Source: Bathynomus jamesi (Eukaryota > Arthropoda > Malacostraca > Isopoda > Cirolanidae). Taken from it: a stretch of DNA of 64,000 nucleotides. Below are positions 33,945-45,339 of the stretch, piece by piece. The translations under genes and the position numbers were made by a program. The DNA lies in NCBI GenBank assembly GCA_023014485.1, contig JAJOZX010008811.1:110876-174875 (forward strand), in the 5' to 3' direction. Within the stretch, counting starts at the first letter, position 1. Each line of letters begins with the position of its first letter. Under the pieces are notes generated by a model. It had not been told where the DNA came from. It saw only the letters and a list, made by a program, of their open reading frames with translations, and made no database searches.

Positions 33945-34781
33945 GGAACACGTGATATTGCTTTACGTGGAAAAGATAGCACATCAGGCAATGTGCATGA
34001 TCTGTACCAATTTCGTGCAGAGGCAGGTGATCTGGTTTTGCGCAATCATCTCGAAAATGCTCCTAAATTGCTCTTTATACTTCTTTGCAAACACAAAATG
34101 TCCTTATCGAGTTATGTGAAGACGTGATAAAGGAAAGTATTGTCTCCAAAGTCAACAACTGCATTGGCTTCTCAATTATTGCAAATAAAAACTGCTGATA
34201 TTTCTAGCACCGCGAACTATTATCCATTGGTGTGAGATTCGTTTACACTAGCTGTAAGAATATTACTATTCATGAAGAGTTTGTAGGGTTTGCTCCATTA
34301 GAGCTCCATGCAGAGGCAATTGCCATCAAAATTATAGAACAATGCTCAAAATTTAACCTGCGCTTGGACAAACTTCTTGGACAGGGTTCAACCATAACGG
34401 GAAAAGAGGGAGGGGTGCAGGCCAAGATTAAAGCGATGTACCCAAATGCTACTTTTGTTCACTGCTCTTCTCATCGGCTGAACCTTGTAGTGAATGGCAT
34501 TAATTCATTGAACGAGATTAGGAATACAGTGGGAAAAGTGAAAGCTATTATCAATTTTTTTCGTGAGAGCGCATCGAGGAGACAAAATTTTCTAAATGTG
34601 CCTCTTCGAAGTAAGACACGGTAGATTGCCAAGTACAAAAGTGTTAGAACGTTCTCGGAGAATTCTGGTGTTATCGTTGATCAGTTGAACACTCTGGCCA
34701 TAGGAGGAAATTGCAACACTTGGCTCGTCAAAAAGCTCATCAGTGCGGCAGAGACAACAACTTTCTTATTTTCATTAACAG

Positions 34782-35249
34782 TGTAGTGAATACTCTTATT
34801 TTAGTTTCAAGATAAATGTTAATTTTACCGTCTTGAATTTCGGAATAGTTATAAATTCATTTTAAATTAGTTACCCCATTATAATTCAATTGTGAACCAC
34901 ATTAATACTAATTTTATGTATACTATATTATTTTATTGTATGTAAACATAATTAATTATATATCACAATTGTCAGTTAATTATTTATATTCAAATATTTA
35001 TTTTAATTTAATACCATGTCCATTTTGCAAATAAATAATAGAAAACCAAAGGTTATATTTTCCACCTTTGGTACTGTCGTAGTTTCGCCTAACGGACTCA
35101 ATACGGCTAGTGAGATAATCACTGGTTGGCACTTAACTAGCGGCAGTGCTTATGGCTACATCATCCAGGTTAACCTATACCGGATAGATGCGCTACGGTC
35201 CCAAGCCGTAGCTTGCCTAGGCCAACGACGACGACGACGTAAACCAACA
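34782..35249 (+). repeat. 5' LTR of the gypsy element
   Basis: Begins TGTAGTGAATACTC, ends ...AAACCAACA (TG...CA). As read, identical to the 3' LTR apart from the first few bases (TGTAGTG versus TGTGTATG). Contains AATAAA-like signals near 35031 and a (CGA)n patch near the end. Confidence 0.95.
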
Positions 35250-35250
35250 A

Positions 35251-35264
35251 TTGGTGACCCCGGA
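35251..35264 (+). promoter_or_regulatory. tRNA primer-binding site
   Basis: TTGGTGACCCCGGA directly downstream of the 5' LTR. The TGGTGACCCCGG form is common in arthropod gypsy elements. The cognate tRNA was not determined. Confidence 0.75.
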
Positions 35265-35284
35265 GCTGGATTACCCCTTCTACC

Positions 35285-35480
35285 CGAACGACTAGGACTA
35301 GACTGTAATGTCGTTCGTGCCCATCACCCCCTTCACCCGAACGACTAGGACTAGACTGTAACGTCGTTCGTGCCCACCACCCCCTTCACCCGAGCGACTA
35401 GGACCAGACTGTAACGTCGTTCGTGCCCATCACCCCCTTCACCCGAGCGACTAGGACCAGACTGTAATGTCGCTCGTGCC
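35285..35480 (+). repeat. 53-bp tandem repeat in the gypsy leader
   Basis: Copies start at 35285, 35338, 35391 and 35444 (CGAACGACTAGGACTAGACT as unit start), the last one partial. Located between the primer-binding site and gag. Confidence 0.9.
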
Positions 35481-35589
35481 CTCTGCCCCTCACCCCTGCC
35501 CGTGCGCTCTGTGCCTGCGCTCGTCTCAACCTCCACTCCTTCGTTGGGAACTTGTCGTCTTGCTTGTACGTTAGCAAGCATAGGAGAAG

Positions 35590-36352
35590 ATGCCTGACGA
35601 CGCTGGTGCCATCTCCCACTTGAGCGTAAAGCTCCCCGTCTCTGGCCGGGTGATCCATTTATTTGGTTCCACCAAGTGGAATCACAATTCAACTGGGAAG
35701 GATCACCACTAGCAGGACGAAATACGATCATGTTTTGTCCTCTCTACCAGCGAGCATCATCTCTGAAGTCCGTGACGTCATCGTATCTACTTCCACGAGT
35801 GAGGACCCGTACAACGATCTGAAGTCTGCCATCCTGTGCCGCACCACTGTCTCCGAGCGTGAGCAACTACATCAGTTAATCTCAAAAGAAGAACTTGGAG
35901 ACCGTAAGCCCACTCAAATGCTGAGGGCTATGCAGTGCGCTCTAGGCGAACGCGCACAAACCTTCGATAAGGACATCTTTAGACAGTTGTTCTTGCAGAA
36001 ACTTCCTCCATCAGCTCAGCGTGTCTTGGCCACTATGGATCCTGCTACTCCAGTTGATAAACTAGCAGAAACTGCCGACAAAGTAGTGGAGATTGACACA
36101 GCTCCGGTCAACAACGTGAACACACAATCGGAACTGGAGTTGAAAGTGAAAGAGTTAAGTCAACGACTCAACCACGTTTGTTCTCTGCTACAAAATCAAC
36201 GGCAAAGAAGCCATTCTCGGTCAAGATTTACGAAGAGGCATCGTTCGAGTTCCGGGAAGATCTGCTTCTACCACGCCAAATTTGGAAAGAAGGCTAGGAA
36301 GTGCATCTCCCCTTGCAATTTTTCGTCGGAAAACCCCAGCAGCGAGTCCTAA
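35590..36352 (+). pseudogene. Gypsy gag
   Basis: Likely start ATG at 35590. The frame is lost within 120 bp and the main gag frame is open from about 35663 to 36352. The visible part has the capsid-like helical region (REQLHQLISKEELGDRKP, then MLRAMQCAL) and a C-terminal [11 protein letters not shown] zinc-knuckle variant (CX3HX6C type), as in many arthropod gypsy elements that lack a classical CCHC. pol overlaps its end in the -1 frame (36301-36352). Confidence 0.8.
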
Positions 36353-39300
36353 TGGCGTCTAGTACTCGCACTGCCAACCTGTTATTCATAAAGGACAGGA
36401 ACTCTGGTGTCAATTTCTTGGTCGATACCGGAGCGTCAGTCAGTGTATTCCCTCAAAAATCTGGTCATACGCACTCGGAATCTCCGCCTCTATACGCTGC
36501 TAACGGTTCACGCATACCCACGTACGGTACTCAGTCGCGTGAACTAAACTTGGGCCTTCACCGATCCTTCAAGTGGATTTTCATCTGTGCTCAAGTGCAG
36601 CATCCCATAATCGGCGCTGACTTCCTCCAGCATTTCAAACTCCTGGTGGATCTTGACAAGCGACGCTTATGCGACCAGGCCACACTGCTTTCTGTTCTTG
36701 CCAAACAGGTTGCCCTTCCGGACGCCTCGAACTCTGCACTTTCCCTCGTTCCCCCTAATTCCATGTACCAGTGCCTTTTCCAGCGATATCCAGGGATTCT
36801 TCAACCGATGCAGATGGGTGATACCATTAAGCACACCATTACCCATCACATCACAACAAAAGGTCCCCCTGTGTTTGCAAAACCCAGACGTCTTGCCCCG
36901 GACAAACTGAAAGCTGCCAAATCGGAATTCCAGCTTATGCTGGATCTTGGGATAATAAGACCTTCCAAAAGCAGTTGGTCCTCTCCCCTACACCTGGTCC
37001 AGAAGAAGTCAGGAGACTGGAGACCATGTGGGGATTACCGGTTTTTGAATTCGACAACCATCCCGGACCGATATCCGGTACCAAATGTCCAAGACTTTAC
37101 TTCTCTTCTCCACGGCAAATCTATCTTCAGTAAAATAGATCTCGTTAAGGCTTTCCACCACATTCCCGTAGAGCCTTCGGATATTCCCAAGACTGCAGTT
37201 TGTACACCATTTGGGTTATTCGAATTTTTGAAGATGCCGTTCGGGCTACGGAATGCTGCGCAAACCTTTCAGAGGTTTATAGATGAGGTCACCAGAGGCT
37301 TAGACTTTGTTTATGCCTACATCGATGATTTGCTTGTGGCCAGCTCAACGGAAGAGGAACATAAGGAACATCTTTCACTCCTCTTTCAACGCTTAGAACA
37401 ATACGGTGTTACTATTAATGCATCTAAGTGTGTGTTTGCACAGCCAACCTTGGAATTTCTTGGTCACACGATTTCGCAGCACGGAATTACCCCCTTCAGG
37501 ACAAGTGTGAAGTGATAAAAAATTACCCTATGCCAAATAATCAGCGTTAGTCGTCGGTTTCTAGTTTGGTAACTTATTACCACAAGTTCATTAAAAACTG
37601 TGCCAGTGTTCTTGCTCCTCTACACGCTATGATCACACACAAACGCAAGGTAACGAAATTGGTATGGTGTAGCGATAGTTTACAGGCGTTCGACAATGCC
37701 AAAAATGCTATCAATAGTGCATTGTCTCTGTCATTTCCTATCAGTGATGCCTCCCTAACTCTGACGGTCGATGCATCAGATGTTGCGATCGGTGGAGTGT
37801 TGGAACAAACCATTAACGGTCGACAAGCACCCATCGCGTTTTACTCGAAAAAGCTGCAGCCAGCCCAAACGCGTTATAGTGCTTTCGGACGTGAACTTCT
37901 TGCTATTTACTAAACGTGAAGCATTTTCAACATTTCCTTGAAGGCCGAGAGTTTGTGTTTTTACCGACCACAAACCTTGGTCACTGTCTTCAATAAAAAC
38001 AGCTGTAACCACTCTCCCAGAGTCATCAGGCAACTCGATTATATCTCGCAATTTACCACAGATATCCGCCACATCAAAGGTGTCTTGAACACTCAGCGGA
38101 TGCACTTTCAAGAATAGAGATTACTTCTGTTACCCTCAGCTCTACACTGTGGAATGCTATTGCACAGGATCAAGATAAGGATACGGAACTACAAGACCTG
38201 CTCAGAGAAGACTCCACTCACTCACTTTCCCTCAAGAAAATGAGTATGCCAGGATTGTCTGTGCCCCTCTATTGCGACGTATCAACAGCTGCTATTCGCC
38301 CTTATGTCCCTCCATGTCACAGAAAAGCAGTCTTCACGGATCTTCATAAGCCCTCCCATCCTGGTATCCGTGCTTCGCAACACCTGGTTACCTCTCGCTT
38401 TGTTTGGCCCTCGATGCGGAAGGATGTCAAACATTGGACCAAAACGTGCCTTGCCTGCCAGCGTGCCAAAGTCCAAAGGCACACCAGGTCCCCTTTGACG
38501 CATTTCCGCCCCATCCCAGCGATTTGATGTAATTCATGTAGACATTGTTGGCCCTCTTCCAGTGATTCAAGGCCAACGTTATCTGCTCACCTGTCTCGAC
38601 CGCTTTTCCAGATGGCCTGAAGCCATCCCTTCCTGATATCCAAGCGGACACTGTTGCAAGAGCCTTTCTTCATGGATGGGTATCAAGATTTGGATTGCCG
38701 ACAAAAGTCATCACTGACCAAGGTCGCCAATTTGAGTCTTCGCTTTGGAAGAAGTTTACCAGCTTGTTGGGTACAGTACATGCGCATACCTGTGCGTATC
38801 ATCCGCAAGCTAACGGCCTCGTCGAACGCTTCCATCGCCAGCTGAAGTCATCCCTTATGTGTCACGAAGACTCCCATTGGATGGATAAGCTTCCACTCGT
38901 GTTGCTTGGTATTCGCTCTGCATTTAAGAGTGATCTGAAGACTACAGCGGCTGAACTAGTCTATGGAACAACACTGCGGCTACCAGGTGGCTACTTCACT
39001 GCAGGGGATAAGTCATGCGATCCTACGGAATTCGCTCAAACACTTTCCTCTCACATGCAGTCCCTTCAGCCTGTTCCCCCTCGATTGACTAGCCAACAGA
39101 ACATCTTTATTTCCCCAGCCCTCCAGTCTTGCACCCACGTTTTCGTTCGTGTACCTGTCCCAAAACGGCCTCTCCAATGTCCATATGACGGACCCTATGA
39201 AGTTCTCCGACGTACGCGCAAATCATTCCTCATCCAGCGCGGTTCCAAGGTCGACAAGGTTTCTATCGATCGTCTTAAGCCTGCGTTTTTGGAATCAACC

Positions 39301-39366
39301 TTAAGTGAGGTACAAGTAGCTACCAAAAAGGTTCAGCGGAAATCTGTGTCGTTCGGAACTCTTTGA
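36301..39366 (+). pseudogene. Gypsy pol: protease, RT, RNase H, integrase
   Basis: Protease active site VDTGAS at about 36420. RT catalytic box YIDDLLVAS at about 37318-37344. The RNase H region is at 37566-37913 (TVDASDVAIGGVLEQ). The integrase H-H-C-C finger is at 38240-38527 (HPGIRASQHL, CLACQRAK). The integrase core includes ITDQGRQF at about 38712 and ANGLVERFHRQL at about 38810. Frame breaks occur at about 37513, 37910, 38150-38240, 38526 and 38636. Each segment is otherwise well preserved, and indels rather than substitutions break the frame. Confidence 0.9.
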
Positions 39367-39377
39367 ACTTCCTCTCT

Positions 39378-39386
39378 GGTGGGGAG
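39378..39386 (+). promoter_or_regulatory. Polypurine tract
   Basis: GGTGGGGAG immediately upstream of the 3' LTR; primer for plus-strand synthesis in this class of element. Confidence 0.75.
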
Positions 39387-39855
39387 TGTGTATGAATACT
39401 CTTATTTTAGTTTCAAGATAAATGTTAATTTTACCGTCTTGAATTTCGGAATAGTTATAAATTCATTTTAAATTAGTTACCCCATTATAATTCAATTGTG
39501 AACCACATTAATACTAATTTTATGTATACTATATTATTTTATTGTATGTAAACATAATTAATTATATATCACAATTGTCAGTTAATTATTTATATTCAAA
39601 TATTTATTTTAATTTAATACCATGTCCATTTTGCAAATAAATAATAGAAAACCAAAGGTTATATTTTCCACCTTTGGTACTGTCGTAGTTTCGCCTAACG
39701 GACTCAATACGGCTAGTGAGATAATCACTGGTTGGCACTTAACTAGCGGCAGTGCTTATGGCTACATCATCCAGGTTAACCTATACCGGATAGATGCGCT
39801 ACGGTCCCAAGCCGTAGCTTGCCTAGGCCAACGACGACGACGACGTAAACCAACA
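39387..39855 (+). repeat. 3' LTR of the gypsy element
   Basis: Begins TGTGTATGAATACTC and ends AAACCAACA, followed by the ACAG duplication. Near identity to the 5' LTR implies a recent insertion. Confidence 0.95.
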
Positions 39856-40115
39856 ACAGTAATGGCTAAGTATTCAGCCATATTAGAGCCAATGGCAAGA
39901 GCTCTGCAGGTTGTTCAGTTGGGTTTGTTGAAGGCTCTAGGACATGTTCAATAGGTGTTGTCTATTGGCGGAAAACATTCCATGAGGATATATTCCTGAA
40001 AGTGGAAAGTCTTGCAGATGGAATAGGTGTAGATCTCCAGATCCCACGGATGGCTCCCAGAAGAATACAATTCTTGTTTTCCGAGAAAGGCCCATTTTAG
40101 TAACATTGTGCATTA

Positions 40116-40122
40116 TTATATA

Positions 40123-40184
<62 letters not shown>

Positions 40185-40188
40185 ATAT
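40116..40188. repeat. (TA)n microsatellite
   Basis: TA tract with TATTAT breaks. Confidence 0.95.
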
Positions 40189-40600
40189 TGTAAGATTTAT
40201 ACTTTTCTGGCCTCTCCTCTTTGCGCGTTCTTGAATTAAAAATAAAATCTTTAAATTTTTTAAATATTTCCTAAAAACTAAATCCAAATTGGAAAAAAGA
40301 TTTAATTATCTTGTCTGAAAAAATGTTAATGTTTTTAGAAGAATGTTATCCAAGGAACAGCTCGTGGCGCTTGGTACAAAATCTAAATACCTGAAATTTT
40401 GTTTGAAATTTTGTTTAAATTTATAAATAATAAAATTAATGATAATAATAATAATAATAATAATAATAATATGCAATAATAGTATTTATTCATAATATTT
40501 TATTAGTTTAAATTTATAATAAAGAAATGGCCATCCAACATGAATTTTTTGTAGTATAGTCCTCTCCTATCTAGTTGTAAGTTGTATAACACAAGACCAC
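40189..40600. other. A/T-rich spacer with (AAT)n
   Basis: No gene. (AAT)n lies at about 40439-40471. Confidence 0.5.
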
Positions 40601-40806
40601 CGGCCACACTCAGGATCCTCTTACGACTGACGACTGACGATTTGGGTCGTGATGACTCGAGTCGCGTGTTATTTTGCATTCCCAGAATCGCGTCGCGGTC
40701 GTTGCAGTGTGCGGGGCTCCCATTCTGTCAATGTAAAATCACACGCGACTCGAATCGTCACGACCCAAGTCGTGAGTCGCGAGACGATTTTGTGTACGGC
40801 CGGCCA
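40601..40806. mobile_element. Small inverted-repeat element (MITE-like)
   Basis: Complementary arms: GGGTCGTGATGACTCGAGTC (40646 on) with GACTCGAATCGTCACGACCC (40746 on), and outer CCGGCCACAC with GTGTACGGCCGG. The arms are about 60-90 bp. No coding sequence. The superfamily is unknown; TSD not resolved. Confidence 0.6.
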
Positions 40807-40989
40807 AAGGGTACATATTTTAAAATAAATCATAAATATTACAATAATGTAGAGTAAATAATGCAATTCATTAGACTACAAAATCATGAGAACAAACCAA
40901 GTAAATTAAACTGCGGGAAAAAATTAATATTCCACCGAGTATAAAATAAATGAATTTATGTTTAAAATTTAACACCGAATTAGAGGAAA

Positions 40990-41200
40990 GGAATGACGTA
41001 AAAGCAAGCCGCGGGTAGTGGAACAAAATCGATGAGCACAATGTCGACATGCATAATGTCGATACTAAAAAATTTGTTTAATTTAAGTCAGATCAGGTTA
41101 GGTTAAGCTACATTATGCCCGGTTAAGTTACGCTAGGTTAGGTTAGTCATTTTCATTGAAAATCTGAACTGTAGTTTTTAATCCGAATTCCGAATTTAAT
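40990..41200. repeat. TTAGG-containing repeat family T, copy 1
   Basis: Blocks ATGTCGACATGCATAATGTC, GTCAGATCAGGTTAGGTTAA, ATTATGCCCGGTTAAGTTAC and TAGTCATTTTCATTGAAAAT match the copy split by pogo at 43020-44060. Possibly an old dispersed element. Confidence 0.6.
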
Positions 41201-41389
41201 CCGAGTAAATGAAGAAATAAAATTGGTGTGAAATGCAATGTTTGACATGAATTTTATTTCCTTCACTGTAACAGTATTTTATGGGGAGTTTTTTTAAGTC
41301 AAATGCGCAACATTAGGACCGATGCACGACCATTGGCAACTTTACCGTATGTAATGTAAAGCCATATTTATTTTATTTTGTGTTATAAA

Positions 41390-42350
41390 TTCAAATATTT
41401 TGGGTTGTACACCGAACATGAAGAACTTCTATCTTTCGAGAAGGTGTCGACGGTCGTCAGTTTCTGTTGTCACTTTTTTAGGGTCCTACTGGCCTCATTC
41501 GGGGGTTAGCAGGACTCGAGGCTCGGATCTGCAAGCCTATGAAAAAAAGCATGCCTGGCTGAGGCCGGGCATCTTTCCTCTTCTACTCACGCTCTGGTTT
41601 CTCTTCCCCTCTTTTCTCCCTCTTTCTCCCGTCTTCTTCTATTTAGGTTTCTTTTCTTCTCTGTAGAGGGACTAGAATTGGGCCCTAATGTTAACCGTTA
41701 AAGGAGAGTCATTGGCGTTTTGCCTTTTGCTCTCCCCTCTCGGTCTCCTCCACTTATTGACATATGGTCTCGTAAAAGTGGGTGAGCTTCTCCCCGAAGT
41801 TTTGCGAGAAGCGTTAGTGTTTCGTCGCTAGCACCTATTTTAGGGGAGCTTCTGGTCAGTAGGTCCCTGGGTTTGGATCCACAACTTATAACGAGAACTT
41901 GTTCTCATCTAGAGAAACTTGGCCTGAACATCCCTGGTTGATCCTGGACATATTTTCTCTCTTCTTACGCTCCCATTTCTTTTCTTCGCTTTCTCTCCTC
42001 TGACCTCCTCTTCATCTTTCTCATTTCTCTTCGCTTTTCTTGATTCAAAACACAATAACGAGAAGGGACAAACCTACGCCAGGCACGTTTCCGCGCCAAA
42101 TGCATCGCGTGACGTGTTGGCATTCGCGTAGTGATATAATTTCGGCGCCTTGACTCGCAGACGCAGGGCAATGGTTTCCCTATCTGAATCGTGTGTATCT
42201 TTGTATGATGCTTATTATTCTGGAAAGGATTTTGCGCTGAGGCGTCACTCGTGAGTAGTCCTGTAACGCGACACCGAGATATTATGCAACTCGCGTCTGT
42301 GTTATTATTGAATTTTAGTGAACCCAATGTCATTTACTGCCGCTTTATGA
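41390..42350. other. Pyrimidine-rich region, unassigned
   Basis: Long C/T-rich stretches on the plus strand (41560-41660 and 41945-42045). A minus-strand frame at 42333-41965 is rich in Arg/Lys/Glu because of this bias and is not convincing. A LINE or SINE UTR is possible. Confidence 0.35.
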
Positions 42351-42855
42351 AATACAATTTCTTTCATATCAATGCAGTTAAATAGAAAAATTATATATAA
42401 TTTATGCTATATAATTTATTATATATTATTTATTTCTTAAATAAAATAATAAAGAAGCGTTTTACTGATCAAATAATAGAGAAAAAAATAAAAAATTTGC
42501 AAATTTTCTCGTATGTAAAAATATGATAGAGTAAAAAAAAAAGTCTGAATAAAATAATTTATATTTTACCTTATTTTTTTTAATATACATTTTTATTCTG
42601 AGTGCAATATTTTAATCCTTTTTATACAAAATAACTTTTAATCTTTTTTGATAAAATATCAAAATATTTACCCAAAAAGTTACATATGCATTTCCCTCCG
42701 GACTCAAAACGGGTGCTTCAATATTTTGGGATTAAATTTAAATTTTATGTCAAAAATATAATGTTATCAAATGCTTCTTATGAAATAATTTCGTAGAAAA
42801 ATGAAAAATGTTGCTTATTTCGAAATGTAAAATCTGAAGCCGAATACTTGACAAT

Positions 42856-42860
<5 letters not shown>

Positions 42861-42912
<52 letters not shown>
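42861..42912. repeat. (TA)n microsatellite
   Basis: Pure TA tract beside a Penelope-terminus fragment. Confidence 0.95.
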
Positions 42913-42916
<4 letters not shown>

Positions 42917-43015
42917 ATAACTACGAAGGAAAATTAAGACGCGAAATAGTGCTGAAGCGCTTTCGTCTAATGACATCCTCACCTGTTACTTTTGTGAAAT
43001 AATTTTCACATATAT
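42913..43015 (-). mobile_element. Solo Penelope terminus with hammerhead-like motif
   Basis: On the minus strand, TGAGGATGTCATTAGACGAAAGCGCTTC (42981-42954 region) has a GTC/GAC stem II and GAAA followed by GCGC, like other Penelope ends in this window. The first core box is GTGAGGA rather than CTGANGA, so the ribozyme reading is weaker. Confidence 0.5.
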
Positions 43016-43092
43016 AATATACACCCGATAGCTGAACAAAGTCGAGCTGTGCAATGCTGATATGCATAAAGTCGATCTGCACAATGTTAATA

Positions 43093-43871
43093 CAGTAAAC
43101 CCTCGTCCAACGGGTGTTTGTCCAGCGCGAATTTGCTTATATACGGAAAATAAATGCGAACAATTATTTGCCGAAAGCGGAAAATTTGATTATACACGGT
43201 CCGCCAAACACGCTCGTACTGTACACGTGCCAGTGCGCACTCTAGTGTTTTCTCCAACACTCTCCAACACTCCCGCATCTCCCTCCCTCTCGCGTTACCC
43301 CTCGCATCACCCTTTGTTTCAGTCCCGCTACTGCGTTAAGTTCAATGAAGTTGTGTTGAATTGTTTTTGTCGTATTTTGCCGTTGTTTGCTATTACCCTT
43401 AGACAGCAGTATGGCACCAAAACGTAAAGCATCTGCGAGTGATAGTGAAGAGAAGAAAAGTCGTAAGGTTATGACATTAACCGAAAAAATAAAGATTCTT
43501 GATAAGTTGCGAGGTGGTATGAGCATAACATCACTTGGCTGCGAGTATCACGTGAATGAGTCTACCATACGCACCATCCGAAAGAGTGAAGAAAAGATAC
43601 GTGCTATTTTCATTTAATATATTTTTATTTATCATATGTAAATATCATTATGTTTATGATTTTATTATGTTCTTATTTCATATACAATATAGGTAGGGAA
43701 ATTCATTTATGTGTGAATAAAAAATACCTATCTAAGTATTAATGGGAGACTTTACGCGGCCGCGTTCACGTATCTCCATTTATCGCATAAGGTATTAAGT
43801 TTGTCCAACACGGATTTACCGAACGCGCCGTTCTCGAGAACCTAACCCCCGTGTTCAACAAGGGTTTACTG
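43093..43871 (+). mobile_element. pogo/Tigger-type element, internally deleted
   Basis: TIRs CAGTAAACCCTCGTCCAACG at 43093 and a complement (ACGGATTTACCG...AACAAGGGTTTACTG) ending 43871. TA precedes the left end; CA follows the right, a probable mutation of TA. The coding region keeps only the DNA-binding N-terminus. Confidence 0.85.
43411..43617 (+). pseudogene. pogo transposase N-terminal fragment (CENP-B-like HTH)
   Basis: Starts at the ATG at 43411 (MAPKRKASASDSEEKKSR), followed by MTLTEKIKILDKLRGGMS, CEYHVNESTIRTIRKSEEKI. That is the psq/CENP-B-type helix-turn-helix of Tigger/pogo proteins. The frame then terminates in A/T-rich sequence; the second HTH and DDE domain are absent. An in-frame ATG at 43387 precedes it, but the conserved start is MAPKRK. 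Confidence 0.85.
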
Positions 43872-44089
43872 CATTAAGAAATTAGTTTAAATTAGATTAC
43901 GTTATGCCCAGTTGGGTTAGGTTAGTCTGTTAGGTTAGGTTAGTCTGTTAGGTTAGGTTAGCCATTTTCAGTGAAAATGTGAAATGTAGTTTGAAATCTG
44001 GAATCCATATACATAAGGTCGAATGTCGACATTATGAAAATCGATTTTGTTCATGTAAAGCAATTAAGTCGTGTCGAAAATTATATATC

Positions 44090-44700
44090 TCTTTGGAAGA
44101 AATAAACAGAATTCAAAAGGAGATTTGTGGATTTTAACGATATTGAACCTGTTGCAGTTTCTTTGTTTTTGTTTTTTTTACACTTACCTTTTCTGATGTT
44201 GACACTGAGCTAACAACTGAAAAGATTGCAGAGCGTTTCGGCTTCGATGAAACAGAATTACAAAATCAAATAATTGCAGTGCGGAGTAACAGCAATGAAG
44301 ACTAAACAAAATGAAAAATATCCTGTCATGAAGTGGTGTTACTTACGAATGAATTCTCGTTTCGGATTCACCTGTTTATACCAGGGGCGTAGCCAGGGGG
44401 GCCACTGGGGCCATGGCCCCCCAATGAGAGCAATATTTAGTAAAAAAATGTGAAATATCAGATTTCATTTTTCCTATCCTTACCTATATTAATTTTGATG
44501 GCCTGCCCCCCTCCTCCCCAAATAAAAAATCCTGGCTACGCCCATGGTTTATACGAATTTGCTTTTTCGGACATGAAATTAATTAAATTTAAGCATAGAG
44601 CCCAGCGTTCATTTGGATGATTGCGTTCGACTTGCCGTTACTAATCATATACCAGCCTACAGTAAACTTGTCGACAACGCGCAGTGTCGAGCACTTCATT
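44090..44700 (+). pseudogene. hAT (ZBED5/GTF2IRD2-like) transposase C-terminal relic
   Basis: Segments DVDTELTTEKIAERFGFDET (about 44200) and, after the MITE, FFGHEINXIKFKHRAQRSFG and YSKLVDNAQCRALH resemble the C-terminal end of the hAT-like proteins that resemble host ZBED/GTF2IRD2 genes (NKSKHRSRLT...CQ.SH pattern). Stops and frameshifts are present. The assignment is by pattern memory and is tentative. Confidence 0.5.
44382..44546. mobile_element. hAT-like MITE, 165 bp, TSD GTTTATAC
   Basis: Starts CAGGGGCGTAGCCAGGGGGG and ends with the diverged complement CCTGGCTACGCCCATG. The exact 8-bp duplication GTTTATAC lies at 44374-44381 and 44547-44554. No coding sequence. The CAGGGGCGTAGCCAGG end is a common animal hAT type. 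Confidence 0.88.
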
Positions 44701-44879
44701 AAGTTAATTTACAAAACGGAAATTCTCGTTTTATTTTTTTCATTGTTATTATTATTATTATTTCATGATAATTTTTTTTGTATTTTTAAAAAACTACAAA
44801 TTATTCTTGTTTCCTTTTTATTATCATTTATGATTTTACTTTTTGTGCGTTTTCAATAAATAAACATTTGTTTTAACAA

Positions 44880-45320
44880 AAAATTAAATTAAAGTATGTA
44901 AACATATTTAAAATGTGCCAAATAAAATTTTCGAAATGTTGCGGAAAGGTTCGAAAAGGCGGTAGAGAGGTTGTTAAAAGTAAATTGTGAAGTGGCTATT
45001 CATGCGAAAAAGGCTGCCCACTCCTGATAATAAGATGGATTATATATCAGTCAACTTTAATCGACTGCAATTTGTAAAGTAGATAAATAATGGTGTTTTT
45101 AGTAGTTTAAAGATAAGCATAAAAATTTAATTTTTCTATTTGATTAAATACATTTTTTAGAAAATTGTTGGCAAAGATTTTTTTGTCAGAGTCGTAGAGC
45201 AAATATTATTAATAGAATTCAGAGTATCTTGAATAACTAGTAATCCCTATACACTGTATACAGAGAGACTAAATTAGGGGGTTTTTGATGGAATTTACGT
45301 GGGACCCGAAACATTAATCA
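44880..45320. other. A/T-rich spacer, nothing recognised
   Basis: No ORF, TIR or RNA motif seen. Confidence 0.4.
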
Positions 45321-45339
45321 TGCCAAGGAAGACCCAGAG

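Larger units (their letters stand above)
34782..39855 (+). mobile_element. Gypsy-type LTR retrotransposon, 5,074 bp, TSD ACAG
   Basis: Two LTRs (34782-35249 and 39387-39855), a 4-bp duplication ACAG at 34778-34781 and 39856-39859, a primer-binding site right after the 5' LTR, and a purine tract right before the 3' LTR. Domain order is gag, protease, RT, RNase H, integrase, the Ty3/gypsy order. No envelope-like ORF was seen between integrase and the LTR. Coding regions carry several frameshifts. Confidence 0.95.
32920..40090 (+). pseudogene. hAT-family (ZMYM1-like) transposase relic, split twice
   Basis: Fragments in several frames: 33150-33520 (TTF-finger-like region with CKYC), 33945-34125 (FRAEAGDLVLRNHL), 34232-34624 (HEEFVGFAPLELH, then GKEGGVQAKIKAMYPNATFV, then HCSSHRLNLVV), and 39865-39952 (AKYSAILEPMARALQVVQLG). 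These match in order the long hAT-like proteins with an N-terminal TTF-type finger and DUF4371-type core. A MITE (33534-33944) and a gypsy element (34782-39855) interrupt it. Many stops; dead. Confidence 0.72.
43020..44060. repeat. Repeat family T, copy 2, split by a pogo element
   Basis: Left part 43035-43092 (GAACAAAGTCGAGCTG, GCATAAAGTCGATC) and right part 43872-44060 (ATTACGTTATGCCCAGTTGG, three GTTAGGTTAGTC units, CATTTTCAGTGAAAATGTGA). The intervening 779 bp is a pogo-type insertion. Confidence 0.62.

Noticed and set aside
35016..35348. Protein-coding gene duplicated at 39622
   Set aside because: Both frames are the same LTR sequence read through.
35285..35480. CRISPR-like array
   Set aside because: Units are contiguous without spacers and sit in a retrotransposon leader of a eukaryotic genome.
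41965..42333. Arg/Lys-rich minus-strand gene
   Set aside because: Caused by C/T-rich bias; no start context, splice sites or known domain.
42954..42981. Fourth clear hammerhead
   Set aside because: First box is GTGAGGA and not CTGANGA; kept only as a weak Penelope-end motif.
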